From NCBI GenBank assembly GCA_033296885.1, contig MU864051.1:1-50088 (forward strand): a stretch of 50,088 nucleotides of DNA. Reading direction: 5' to 3'. Under the pieces are notes generated by a model. That model was not told the DNA's origin, made no database searches, and saw nothing but the letters and a program-made list of their open reading frames with translations. Positions 1 through 11,494 of this stretch are shown piece after piece (positions within the stretch are counted from its first letter, which is position 1; the number at the start of each line of letters is the position of its first letter). A program made the position numbers and the translations under genes. This DNA comes from Triangularia verruculosa. Lineage: Eukaryota > Ascomycota > Sordariomycetes > Sordariales > Podosporaceae.

Positions 1-358
1 ACAGGATTGAGAGGAGAGGAGAGGTCTACTTATACAAGTGTGCTGGTCTTCCAGCAGGTTCTACAGGGCACTGGGCCCCTATAGGGTAGCAGGGTACCCT
101 GTGGGACTACTAAGCTATAAAGGGTATAGCTTAGTTCTACGGACTTCGATTCCCTTCGATAGCTAACAAATCCTTAGGAGCCGAGCCTTTTAGTAGGTCT
201 TAGGTTACGCTAGACCTATAATAGTATAGTGCCAAGGTTAGGCTTAGCTAAAGAGCTCATCTGCCGAGTTAAGCTTATGTAAGAAGAAGTTAGAAGACCT
301 TCCCGGCACCTCAACACCTAGGTCTTACCCGGCACCTATTATGTGCCACACGTTAACA
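1..358 (-). repeat. 3' LTR of the copia element (partial)
   Basis: Aligns with 5412-5688 of the other LTR from its first base, so about 264 bp of this LTR lie upstream of the window. It differs from the right LTR by ten base substitutions, all transitions, and by an 82-bp segment at 221-302 that the right LTR lacks. In eight of the ten substitutions this copy holds the A or T state. It ends GTTAACA at 358, directly beside the polypurine tract. Confidence 0.93.
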
Positions 359-366
359 CCCCCTCT
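359..366 (-). other. Polypurine tract
   Basis: Minus-strand AGAGGGGG lies immediately 5' of the 3' LTR start (TGTTAAC). This is the position and composition expected for the plus-strand primer of an LTR retrotransposon, and it fixes the LTR boundary at 358. Confidence 0.8.
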
Positions 367-396
367 ATGGCTTATATAGGTACCACTAAGCCCCCT

Positions 397-3300
397 CTAC
401 AGCATCGTACTGTAGGGCTTGGAATAGTTTAGTAGCTGTAAGAAGCGCTGGAACTTAGGGGCTATTAGGGCCTTTATTAACCCGTCAGCAGCCATATCCT
501 CTGTAGGTACGAAGGATATAGTAATGTTGCCTGCTGAAACACTCTCTCTTACGCCCTGGAATTTCAGGAGGGTGTGTTTAGTTCGGCTGTGGTGCTTAGG
601 GTTATAGGCAGTCTCAATAGCGCCTTAGTTGTCTGATTTTAGGGGAGTAGGTCTCTAGAGTGGGCGCTGTATCTCACTGAACAGGCCTCGTAGCCGCAGT
701 GCCTCTCGATTTCCTTCCATAAGGGCCGTATATTCAGCCTCGAGGGTGCTATAGGCCACTGTTAAGGCTCGCTTTAATTTCCAGCTTACTAGGCCTCCAC
801 TAATAAGGAATACGTAGCCATAGGTTAAGCGGGCAGTAGTCTTGCAGCCTGCAAAGTCACTATCAGTATACCCTATAGGCTATGTGGCCTTTAAGGCACC
901 GTAGGTAATAGCGTATTAGGCAGTACTATATAGGTAGCTAAGGAGCTTCTTAGCTACCTTCAAATGGGCTACTGTAGGCTACTGTAGGTGCCGTAAGAGC
1001 CACTGGATAGAGTGCGCTATATCAACCCTAGTTTGGGTTATAGCGTAAGTGGCAGTGCCTATAAGGCGTTGGTATAGCTTCTGGTCTGCCTTACTCAGTG
1101 GTAGTGATGGTATTTCAGGACCAGTAAGCCCTGGAGAGAGCGGTATTATAGGCCTGTAAGTGCTGAGGCCGAAGTGTTAAATAGCCTCTGTAATATAGGC
1201 TCCTTGGTGAAGCCACAGCCGGCGGTTAAGCCTGTCCCGTTCAATTTGAACACCTAGGAAGAATTTAGCCGGGCCTAGATCTTCAATATCGTAGGCTTTA
1301 GCTAGGCCTTGCTTCAAGGCTTGGATCTTCTAAATAGAGGGCCCAATCAGAAGACAGTCATCTACGTAGCTAACAATGAAGATACCGTCTTTAGCGTTAT
1401 AGTAGATAGCCGAATCAGAGGTCAGAGGTTAGAAGTCTAAGCTTTTAGCTAGACCAGCTACCTACTGTTGCCAGAGATAGGGAGCTTACTTTAAGCCGTA
1501 TAGGGACTTCTTCAGCAATATAACTTGATCTTCAGAAGGATCCCAACCGTATTGTTTTAACAGTGTTATAGCGGCTTCACTACCGAGGCTAAATTCGTAT
1601 AGGCCTTCTAGGATTTCAATATATATATCGAAATCTATGCCTGAATTCAAAAAGGCTCCTATGAAGTCGATTTGTTCAACTTCAAGGTCCTCAATGGCTG
1701 CAATAGCCAGTATTACCCTCCAGGTGGGTGGTACTGCAGTAGTAGCGTAGGTCTCTGAGAAATCGGTTCCAGGGACCTATTAGAAGCCTCTCACCACTAG
1801 CCGGGCCTTGAACTTAGTAGTGCGACCCTAAGAGTCCTTCTTTTCTTTATAAACCCAGCGGCTAGTAATAGGGCATTTAAGTGCCCTAAAGCGCTTAACG
1901 AAGTAGAAGGTTTTGGTGGCTAGTAGCTACTGTAGCTCACTGAAGGTGGCCTTTAGCCAATGCTCCTTCAGTGGGTACTTTAGAGCCTGCTTGAAGGTAT
2001 TAGGCTCTAAGGCGCTGCTTATAGTACTGTGGGCCACTGCAGCAGTAGCGTTGGTGACTAAGTAGGTTACCAATTCAGTGGTATCCATAGCATCGTCTTT
2101 CACTACTTAGTATTCTTCCTTTTGCTCTTTAGAAGCCTGTAGTAGGTGGATTTCAATGCTGATAAGCCTGGGAGGTGCTGTGGATGCAAGGGATAATTTT
2201 TCCTCTGTAGAAGGTGTTGTGGGCTCTTCAGCCTCCTCAGCTTCAGGGAGCTACAGGGTGCTCGTAGGGCTCCGAAGGCCTTGTAAGTAAGGCCTGAAGT
2301 CCTCGTAGAATTTAACGAAGGGAGTTTAAACTACCTGCCGTTGGCCGAGCCACACTAGGTAGGTTTGGTGGCCTAGGACTACTAATAGTCGTCCTTTAGT
2401 GCCTCTAAGTAACAGTTTCTGCCCTATAGGACGCTTCTCAGGGGGTATAAGCACTGTGACTTCAGTGCCAATAGCCCTGTAGTATTGAAGGTCAGGGACG
2501 TGTGGTGCTTAAGAGGGCACTAGTTCGTCAAGGAAGAGCTGGTAAGAAGTGAGCTCCCGAGTGGAATTCGCAGTACGGTTGATCAACTCCACTATAGGGC
2601 CTATAATATAGCACCAGAGAGTTGGAGGAAGCCTAGAGGCTATGAGGGTAGCCCTGAGGCGGTCCAAGACCACCCGTATTAACCGTTCTGCTAGGCCGTT
2701 TTAGTAATGGGCGTAGGGACTTGATTCACTGAAGGTAATACCTTTTTCAGCGAGGTAGGGCAGTAGGGCTCTTATTTCCTTTCCTCCGTCGTAGTGGAAC
2801 TGGGCTGGGTACCGCTTATAGGTATTATATAAGGCCTCTATAGCGGACCGAGCCTCTGTAGCAGCTTCGTCTTTGGATTTCAGCAGCCTTATCATCCTGA
2901 AACGAGTCTTCCGATCCACTAGAATAAGACCATAAGGCTTATTATTTAGTGGCGTAGGGCGGATAACAAATATATCCCCCTCTAGCCGACCTAAGGCCAA
3001 TAGTGGATCGGCTACAGGCCGTTTAAAAGGCTTCCGCAGCATATTTGCTGCATCACAGCTTCTGCAGGCCAAGTCTTCAGAGGGTCTCTTCAGCGCAGTA
3101 GTAAGTGCGGGAGCCACTAGAGGCTCTAATACCCCCTCTAGAAATTCTGAGTTTTCAGGGGTATTCAGGGGTTCAGGGGTAGACCCACTATTCAGGGGTT
3201 CAGGGGCTTCTCGAGCCTTACTATTATCACTGTCTTCAGTGGTATAACAGTGCCACGTAGACCCATAGACTAGTGGTTGATGGGAGGCAGTTTTGGCGCT

Positions 3301-4927
3301 ATTTACGCCTTTAGTAGTGAAGAAGAAGCCGTTTTTCTGGAAGTTTAGCAGTACTAATAGCTTCCGAGAGGCCGTATACAGCTTTTCTTTCATCATTGTA
3401 CCCCCTGAGGCATAGAGCCTATAGCCACTCACTATATTTAGTAGGAAGCCTGGAATGTAGAGGGTCTTTTGAAGGGTGATAGAGCTGTAGACTGCTGTAC
3501 CATCGTCCTTAAATCCAGTAAGGAATTCAACTCTCACAGTGCCTATGCCCTGTGGCTTGACGGGGCCACCGCCTGTACCTACGGTTCCTAGTGAAGAAGA
3601 GAGCTGTAGGTCTGTGAAGAGGGCTTTGTTGTTGCAGATGTGCACTGTAGACCCTGTATCGAAGAGCCACTGGTTGGAGGGCTTATAGCTGTAGTGGGTG
3701 AAATCAGAGCTCTCAGTAGTAAGCAGAGGCTCTGGATCGCTATATTCTTCAGCGATATTGCTGTTAAATATGGTACCTGACTCGAGGTTATAGCCTATAA
3801 TGAAGGCTTCGTTGGTGGCTGAATTTTCAGTGGGCCTTTCTACATCTTCAGTACTAAAAGCCTCTTCCAGAGGTTCCTTCTTAGGCCTGTGGCCTTGGTG
3901 CCCTCGCCGCTTGCCCTTTTGCTTAGTAGGCTGGCCAGTGGGTTGGTTTAAGGACTTAGGGCTCTGATCTTCCTCAGTGGGAGTCTGAGAGGGCCGGTTA
4001 CTGTTGGTAGGCTTGTAGTTAGGCCTGCGGTTGCACTTGTAATCGGCCTGCAGTGCTGAGAGCCGCTGTAAAGTGGTTAAAGCCATATTGCGAGTCTCGG
4101 CTAGTAGGTCCTCCTGAAAGTACAGTAGGCTTAGCTTTGTAGGCTTGCCTTCTGTATTGTAGAGCCACTGCTCTTGCCGTAGTAGGCCTCTACAGCGCTC
4201 TGCCCACTGGGAGAAGTGGCCTTCCAGTATGTTGAAATAGTGGTTGATTTGATCAATCTCAGCTATTTTGACGCCTAGGGCGCTCAGCCGGGCTGCGAGG
4301 GTGTTGAATTTGGCGTTGAAATCCACTATAGTAGTGGTATTCCCTATAGAGGGAGTCTCGGAGCACTGGCTGGGTGGGAGCGTACTGTACTCTCAGGCGT
4401 TTATAGGCTACGGCGGGGTCGGTATCGAAGGCTATAGTGGAAAGTGGTCCCTCCCTTAGTGTATTACAGAGGGTTAGTAATAGGGCAGCCTTCTGTGGAT
4501 CAGTAAGTAGGCCACTGATCCGGTCTGGGTCCTCCAGAAAGTCAGGGATTTGTAGTACCCTGAACTGAATCGATATAGCCTGGTACCACTGTTGGTAGTT
4601 TTCGGGCCCTGATAGGCGCTGTTTTTCAGCGAGGTGTAGGGACTGTTTAGCTAGCTCCTTCGTTGTGAGAGCGCTAAAGTCCATCGCCGAGTGCCCTGAG
4701 AGCCCTGTAGAAGTAGAGGGCTCGGGGGTAGGCGCAGGGGGTTGAGGAGGTGGCTGCGGCTGTTGTTATTGTTCAGCCACTAGGTTGCGTTCAAGCAGTG
4801 TAATCACCTGCTGAAGCCGGTTCTCGAGGGTATTGATTTAAGCCTGTAAGCCTTGTAAGCTTGGGCTTGGGGGCGCTGAAGCAGCGCCAGCCGAGTGGTC
4901 CATAGGTTGGTCAACGTGTTCAACCAT
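397..4927 (-). pseudogene. Degenerate copia gag-pol polyprotein
   Basis: Gag most likely starts at the ATG at 4927. Its frame is interrupted by two TAA codons before an internal ATG at 4684, and it changes frame near 4260-4330, where the segments 4259-4684 and 2701-4326 overlap in different frames. The second segment carries a basic Gly/Lys/Arg-rich region and the aspartic protease motif DTGS (about 3650-3660). It continues into the integrase zinc-binding region (CRSC near 3050) and the catalytic core (GDIF near 2965, HYDGG near 2790). An in-frame TAA at 2701-2703 interrupts the integrase just before AERL. Downstream the reverse transcriptase motif YVDD is readable at 1357-1368 and RNase H at about 480-900, but with several stops (for example TAG at 1330-1332), many at codons where glutamine is expected. 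This fits CpA-to-TpA mutation. I see no CCHC zinc knuckle in gag. Confidence 0.88.
1357..1368 (-). other. Reverse transcriptase active-site YVDD codons
   Basis: The minus strand reads TACGTAGATGAC (Y-V-D-D) inside the local frame FIVSYVDDCLL, the catalytic box of copia-type reverse transcriptases. An in-frame TAG follows nine codons downstream at 1330-1332, so the domain is recognisable but not translatable through. Confidence 0.85.
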
Positions 4928-5132
4928 GGTTGGTAAGGTTGCAGTGGGATAGCCTGTACTACAGCACTATTCCAGTGAGTAGTAGCCTGAAGTTCAGTGC
5001 TACAGGTCGTCGATCGGAGCACAGGAGGCGCTAATCAGTGGTGGGTAGGTGCTGTAGTACAGCACCTGCGAACTGCCAGCGGTAGGCAGTGTAGTCGAGG
5101 TTCCGTAGGTCGGCTTCCGGGCCGTTTAGTTA

Positions 5133-5147
5133 CCCGGGCTCATAACC
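5133..5147 (-). other. Primer-binding site, initiator tRNA-Met anticodon-arm type
   Basis: The plus-strand GGGCTCATAACC (5136-5147) is the anticodon stem-loop sequence of fungal initiator tRNA-Met, with the CAT anticodon in the middle. It abuts the LTR end at 5148. A minus-strand genome would therefore pair with an internal (half) tRNA rather than the 3' CCA end, as described for Drosophila copia. The match to tRNA-iMet is from memory of the tRNA sequence. Confidence 0.75.
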
Positions 5148-5688
5148 TGTTTGCTGCGTAGCCTTATAGGCCTTGTATTACAGCGCCTATAGGGGAGCTA
5201 CAGCAGACTATGCGCTATAGCAGTGCGTAGCGGAAGCGGAAGAAAGGAGGGGTACGACAGCAGTGCTGAAGGAAGCAAGACCACTGTTATTACAGTGGGC
5301 AAGACGTCACAGTACAGAGGCTTTGAGTGCTTGTACTTAGTCTAATACAGAGGCTTTTAGTGCATGTATATTATTGACTTGTATTCTCTTGCTTGTGCTT
5401 GCTTACTACATACAGGATTGAGAGGAGAGGAGAGGTCTACTTATACAAGTGTGCTGGTCTTCCAGCAGGTTCTACAGGGCACTGGGCCCCTATAGGGTAG
5501 CAGGGTGCCCTGTGGGACTACTAAGCTATAGAGGGTATAGCTTAGTTCTACGGGCTTCGATTCCCTTCGATAGCTGACAAATCCTTGGGAGCCGAGCCCT
5601 TTGGTAGGTCTTAGGTTACGCTAGACCTATACCGGCACCTCAACACCTGGGTCTTACCCAGCACCTTATTATGTGCCACATGTTAACA
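5148..5688 (-). repeat. 5' LTR of the copia element (complete, 541 bp)
   Basis: The plus strand runs TGTTTGCTGC...GTTAACA, giving TGTT/AACA inverted termini. The left boundary is set by the primer-binding site and the right boundary by comparison with the polypurine-tract-flanked LTR end at 358. It should hold the element's promoter and transcription start, reading toward lower coordinates. It lacks the 82-bp segment found in the other LTR. Confidence 0.9.
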
Positions 5689-5785
5689 ATTTTAAAAAAT
5701 AAAAGGCGCGTTATATATAATTTATTATAATTTAAAGTAGTTAATATTATATTTTCGGCCCTATATAAATTTAATAGTAAGTTAG
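5689..5785. other. AT-rich tract flanking the retroelement
   Basis: About 100 bp made almost only of A and T, rich in TpA steps (for example TTATATATAATTTATT), directly to the right of the LTR. It differs sharply from the GC-balanced sequence on both sides. It could be the heavily mutated remnant of an older repeat into which the element inserted, or simply an AT-rich target. No coding potential. Confidence 0.6.
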
Positions 5786-8613
5786 ATGGTCCCAAATCCT
5801 TGGCAAAAAACGTACGGTTGTAAACGACGTTTCGGATATAACGTACAGCTAGCCATCAAGGTACGGCCGGTATTGATACAACGTTCATGGCGGGGCAAGA
5901 AAGGACCCGGCAGCGTGGCTTGGCATCGGACGACAGCAGGCCGAGATTGGGCCCTTTCTCCCAACAGAGCTTCGACAGATCTTCCTCAGGTGTTCCACTG
6001 CAGCTACCCGGAATTTAGAGCTGGCCATCGAGCCGCTCGTGCAGGCCAAAAAGTGAGTAGAGTCCAGCTGCGTAGGGGTCAATGGCTGACTTGTCTGGAC
6101 AGATGTCTATTACTGTATCAGTATTTGAGGTACATGTACCATTCCGTTCTGACAAGCTCTCCCGCGCCGTTGGCGCGCCTCCCCACGAAGCCACCGAGCG
6201 GTCTGGCGGAGGAAATGGAGGTGTTACACCAGGATGACATTGTACGGGCATTATGTGTGCCTCCATTGAGACCAAGACATCCGATTTAACGTCAGGGCTA
6301 TCCTCCTGACCCTCCCGGCAATTTATGCTCATGCTGACGACCAATATCTTACGGAACCAGAGCATAAGGAAGATGGCCTCCGATATGCCGTGCTCCATCC
6401 GCTACTTACCTTACTTACCTGCATCACTGTGTGACGGGCTGTTGGTGCCGTACCTTACCACCATACCTGGTATTCTTTCGGTGATCGGGGTGATCGGGGG
6501 GAATTCCACCAAACCACTGGTTTCCCAACAAAACGCTTTCCTGTCCACCATGCGGTCCTCTACCGACGCCCAGATAGTACTGGACAAGCATACGTCGTAG
6601 ATGGCAGTGTAAACGTCCCGTATCGCGGGAAGTGGAACCTCACAATCGGTGATCGGAGAGCTCCCTGTATTTTCGGCAGACCCATCACCACCACCTCCCT
6701 GGACGCGGATAGGAGGGTCGCAATATATCGGATTGGCATTGACCCTGACGACATGCATCAGGTTTGCTCACACGATGAGGTCCATCTGATGCATAATGTG
6801 GCTTGCTCGGGTACCTATTCTGGGGGACACATGCAGCAACCTTCACACTCTCTCTACCTGTTTGCCGCCGTGGACAGTGCCAGTCGTTGAAGAAGTGGCA
6901 GTGCGGGGTGCTGGATGTTTAGACCAATCCTCCCCACTTGCCATTCTCAGTAGGCGCCGTTCAGTGACCGTTGAGGCCGTACTGTATTATTACCGACTGC
7001 TTCACTCCCTCCACAACAAGCACCGGCCGTCCATTCTTAGTCCTTGGATATGGGCGTGGAAGGTTACTTGATGAAAATAATACCAATTGTTTCAGCGATT
7101 CATCCAAACTCTTTAACACGAAATCAAGAGCAACGCGGGGTAGCGGCGGACCACTGGCTGCAATTGGTGCGGCTGTTCATTTCGATACAATACGATACGA
7201 AATTGACCAGCGTAATTGCCTGGTACTGATACTAACCATTTCAGATACTGACAACAACCCTGGGAAGTGATGCAACGCGAGAATTTTTCTCTCACATTTC
7301 TGTTTCCCCCTCGTGCTCAATCTTCCTCCACCTCACAAGTCACCTCGACGTACACCCCATTGCCGCACACCACGCACGTCGTCGGCCAACCGTCCCACGG
7401 ACGGGTGACGGAGTAGGTATGGAGAAGGGTGTGGGAGCTGTCAGCGGGACGTGTGCTACACAGCAGAATCTCCCGGCTGCGCTTTGCTTGTGTATGGAAT
7501 CATCCAGGAGCAAGTGAGCCACTGAGCCCAGACTCGATCCACATGTTCAATGTTGCCCAGCATGAGGGTAACTGGAAGCTAGGCCCGAGATTCTCGATCC
7601 GACCATCTTTCATTGCCCACCACTGGCATCTTGGCTCACCTCTTTTCTCCATCTTACCCTCTCGATTATTTGCACTTTGCACTACCCCATGCACCCACGG
7701 CTGAACACAGCATTCTTTCTGAACGCCTCGTGTATCTGACCATGCCGGACCGGCTTCTGCGGTTCTCTCCGCTGATCTCACCGGTCCTTCTCAGTTGTGA
7801 CTCGATCCGCTGCCGTCCTTTCAGTCTTTCTATACGTAGGCATGTACCTACATGCCTGGAGGCGTACTTGGTAGTACCTCTTACATACATCCCATTCAAG
7901 TGCTGTCAAGTGTCCACCACCACCCTTTCCACACCACAAGCCTCCTCCTTTACTGGACCTGGTCTAGCTCAAACATGTTCGTCTTGATTGGAGAGAGTGT
8001 TACTCCACCCTGATCCTGCATCTCAGTCCGAATCTGGACGCGGCAACTCTTGTCTTATTAAGAGGCGATACCTACCCAACTACGCTGCTCTCAAATATCA
8101 CCCACTGCATCTTCTCGCCGAGACTAGTGGTCGAGATTTCGTCGAGACGTCCACTATGCTCTCGTCATATGCCACTTTGTTCTGTATCCTGTCATCGTAA
8201 CTCTCTTCAGCTCATATTTGCCTCGGTCATCTTTGGCCTACCACACACCCACCGAGTTTTACAAAGCTTCACTGTGGAGTTGTGTCAAGGTGGCAGGTGG
8301 CAGGCGGCTTTAGTCGTCGCTACCTCAAGAGTTGCTTATCCCCGTCGAGACAGGAAAACAGTGAGTACCGTCATGTCTACTTCGTAGTTATTATACAGTT
8401 GAGATTGAAGCTGATTGGTAACCTTAGTTAACCACCAGCCCTCGGGGATCACCAAAGAGGAAACCCTTTCTGTTGAGGCTCTGCAAAAGGGTACTTCGGA
8501 CCGGACAAAAGTCATATCCAACTGGACCAATCCAGCCAGTGCGCCCGCTTTGTGTCTGCAGACCGCAAAGAACGCCACTGAAGTGTTTCGAACTTTAGAA
8601 GTCCAAATTCTGT
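5786..8613. other. Gene-free stretch upstream of D-lactate dehydrogenase
   Basis: Open frames here (the longest about 167 codons at 5786-6289) show no recognisable family and no consistent splice structure, and they overlap other open frames on both strands. The right end must hold the promoter and 5' UTR of the gene at 8614. I see no RNA gene. A decayed or lineage-specific gene cannot be excluded. Confidence 0.4.
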
Positions 8614-10504
8614 ATGTCGGCAACCCGTCTCCTGAGGGCAGCCAAGCCCATTGGCCGCTCTCTAGTCGCCTTGAACAACACCGGTAGACAACGCTTCGCC
8701 ACCAGTGCCCTCCGTCGCAACCCCAATACCGGAAGCGGTGAGAGTCCCAAGCAGGCGTCAGTATGGTCATATCCGGGTGTTATGGCTGTTGCGGCGACTG
8801 CCGGGTTGTTTGGATGGGGAATGTCTGAGATTCGGCATGGTAGCCTTCCCAAGGCCATGCTGTTTGATAGCATGCACTCTTATCCGAGGTACGCGAGCAT
8901 GCGTGAAATGGAACAGGTATGTTCAACGCACCTTTCACGTGGCATAGCGCATTTGCGAGACAGGCAGCTCCTAACTGTGTGCCCAGGCCCTGAGGGAGAT
9001 CCGACAAGAAGTTGGAGGCACAGAGGACATCATCTCCACCGATCCAGATGACCTGCATGCTCACGGATACTCGGAATGGTCAACATCCAATCCCGAGGGG
9101 CTCCCGGTCGCTGTGGCGTACCCGCGTTCTACAGAACAGGTATCGACTATCGCGCGCATCTGTCACAAGTATCGTGTACCGATCATTCCTTACTCTGGTG
9201 GCTCAAGTCTAGAAGGCAACTTTTCGGCACCATTTGGCGGCATCAGTGTCGATTTCGCCTACATGGACAAGATTGTCCAGTTCAACAAGAACGACATGGA
9301 TGTGGTTGTGCAGCCAAGCATTGGCTGGCAGGACTTGAACGAGCAGTTGGCCAATGTGGAGAGCGGACTCTTCTTTCCTATTGACCCAGGTGAGTTTCTT
9401 GCGTCTCCTCCAGAAGTACCTCGTTTGCGGGATCCTGACATCCTCTTCAGGACCAAGCGCCAAAATCGGCGGTATGATCGGCACCAACTGCTCAGGCACC
9501 AACGCGGTAAAATACGGCACCATGAAAGACTGGGTCATCAATTTGACTGTTGTTCTTGCTGATGGAACCGTGATCAAGACCCGCCGCCGCCCTCGGAAGT
9601 CCTCCGCTGGGTATAACCTCAACGGCCTCTTCGTCGGGTCCGAAGGCACACTTGGTCTCGTGACTGAGGCTACCCTCAAGTTAACAGTCATACCGGAGGA
9701 GTTCTCCGTAGCAGTTGTCACGTTCCCTTCCATCAGAGATGCAGCTTCTGCCGCGGCGGAAGTGATGCAGACTGGAATCCCCGTGGCGGCTATGGAAATC
9801 ATGGACGAAGTGCAGATGAAGGTGGTGAACATGGGCGGTGCTACCGCGCCGAGGGTTTGGAAGGAGTTGCCCACGCTGTTCTTCAAGTTTTCTGGGACCA
9901 AGGCTGGCGTGAAGGAGAATATCGGGCTAGTGCAAAAGATCACCAAGGCGAATAAAGGAAGCAACTTCGAGTTTGCCAAGGATGCGAGGGAGCAAAAGCT
10001 GCTGTGGTCGGCGAGGAAGGAGAGTCTGTGGAGCATGCTGGCGCTGAGAAAAGAAGGGGAGGAAGTTTGGAGCACGGATGTGGCGGTGCCGTTTAGTCGG
10101 TTGGCCGACATCATCGAGGTGAGCAAAAAGGAGATGGATGATTTGGGATTGTTTGCGAGCATCCTGGGACATATTGGGGATGGGAATTTTCATGAGAGCA
10201 TTATCTACAACAGGAGAGACAAGGCGGAGGTGAACAAGGTCGAGACGTGCGTCAAGAATATGGTGAAGAGGGCGCTGGAGATGGAGGGGACGTGTACGGG
10301 CGAGCATTCGATTGGGTGGGGGAAGAAGGAATCACTGCTGTGGGAGGTCGGGCCGGATACCCTTGGGGTGATGGTGAGTTGATGTCTTGGCTTTGTTGTT
10401 GTTTGGTTTTGGCAAGGCTAACATGATGACAGAGAGCCATCAAGGCGGCGTTGGACCCAAACTGGATCATGAACCCCGGCAAAATCTTTGACAGGCAAGG
10501 CTAG
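8614..10504 (+). CDS. dld1: D-lactate dehydrogenase (cytochrome), mitochondrial
   Basis: Flavoprotein that oxidises D-lactate to pyruvate and passes electrons to cytochrome c at the inner mitochondrial membrane. Four exons: 8614-8916, 8987-9389, 9451-10373, 10433-10504, giving 566 residues. All introns are GT-AG; the first has a CTAAC branch site. The N-terminus (MSATRLLRAAKPIGRSLV) is basic and Ser/Ala-rich like a matrix-targeting presequence, followed by a hydrophobic stretch at about 55-70 that could anchor it in the inner membrane. The FAD-binding PCMH domain contains PYSGGSSLEG at about 169-178 and GGMIGTNCSGTNA. The C-terminal FAD-oxidase domain has GHIGDGNFH and TGEHSIGWGK, the histidine motifs of the family. 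Length fits Dld1 orthologues. A close alternative is D-2-hydroxyglutarate dehydrogenase, but the presequence plus membrane segment favours Dld1. Confidence 0.93.
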
Positions 10505-11494
10505 ATAAATACATCGGTCCTCTCATGACGGAACACGACATCAGGAGTACGATTTTTTGGAGTATTTCTACATAGCATTGGGCGACCATCAATTACAGAG
10601 CATTGGGTTGCGATGGCGAGAGAAGGCTGCATTGTTGCATAGGTGGCTCGGGGGGTGCGAAAGCGGGCTGGTTTGGGCAAGCACCAAACGGAATTAACTA
10701 GCATTAGGAGTGTCGCCCCAAAAAGTCTGTTTGTTTTTTCTGTTTACGTGGCTCTGGTTCAGAAAGTGGGTTGATCTTGTTTTAAGGGTGTCGCTGCTCT
10801 AGGTTCATGGACATAAAGGAAGCTCTCTTGTCACTATTCTGTGATAGAAACCTGGACAGGGTATCGAGAGGAAGGGATTCGGGAAAGGACTAGGCGGCTT
10901 GGTGGAGTTATGTTCCTTATTTTGTAAATGGAATTGAACTCAGAATGATATATCACGGTGGGGTGGGAACGACCAAGCATTCACAGGTGCTACCTTGATT
11001 CTGGCCAAACAAACAGAGCAGTCACGCTGTAGACAGCACTCGTAAGATTGCTACCTGAATACAATACTGCCTCCGGAAGATACTGGCTAGCCTGATGTCT
11101 ATATTCTGCTTCAAAATAAGATCGACGACTTTGGGTAAGGCTCGGGAGGTTACATACATTGCCCCACACCATCCACTACCCCTTCAAGTTTTCATACCAA
11201 TATTGATTGAAGCCTGGTATCAACCCGGCAAACTGCAGACTACACTAAGGCTGAGATGCAGCGAGCCGCGGTAGTTACTTGGGCCTGGAACGCTCCTGCC
11301 CTCCTTGTTTGTGAACCAACGTTGGAAAGAACAACCAGGCTGAGATTGGCAAGCTTCCAGGCTCCTGGTTGACGCCGTTCTTCTACCACCTCCAAAATAT
11401 CTCTTCCTATTTCTTTCCGCCTCAATTCTTCCAACCGATCAACCACCTGACTCCTCTACCTCCCATCATTCTGCCCTACCTTATTTATCCTTTC
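10505..11494. other. Intergenic region between dld1 and the RNA-dependent RNA polymerase gene
   Basis: About 1 kb with no supported gene. The left part is the likely 3' UTR of dld1. The last about 120 bp (11375-11494) are pyrimidine-rich (CTTCC, CCTCC runs), typical of the start region of filamentous-fungal genes. The polymerase frame stays open upstream of its first ATG to 11369, but there is no ATG there. Confidence 0.5.

Larger units (their letters stand above)
1..5688 (-). mobile_element. Ty1/copia-type LTR retrotransposon, degenerate, left end cut by the window
   Basis: Direct terminal repeats (1-358 and 5148-5688) flank a minus-strand gag-pol region. Reading the minus strand, the order is 5' LTR, primer-binding site, gag, protease (DTGS), integrase, reverse transcriptase (YVDD), RNase H, polypurine tract, 3' LTR. 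Integrase before reverse transcriptase is the Ty1/copia order. The LTR termini are TGTT...AACA. The first part of the left LTR (equivalent to 5148-5411) lies outside the window, so target-site duplications cannot be compared; the right flank begins ATTTT. The reading frames carry premature stops and a frameshift, so the copy is not autonomous as it stands. Confidence 0.95.

Noticed and set aside
5786..6289. 167-codon plus-strand open frame
   Set aside because: No family resemblance, erratic composition, and overlapping open frames on the other strand.
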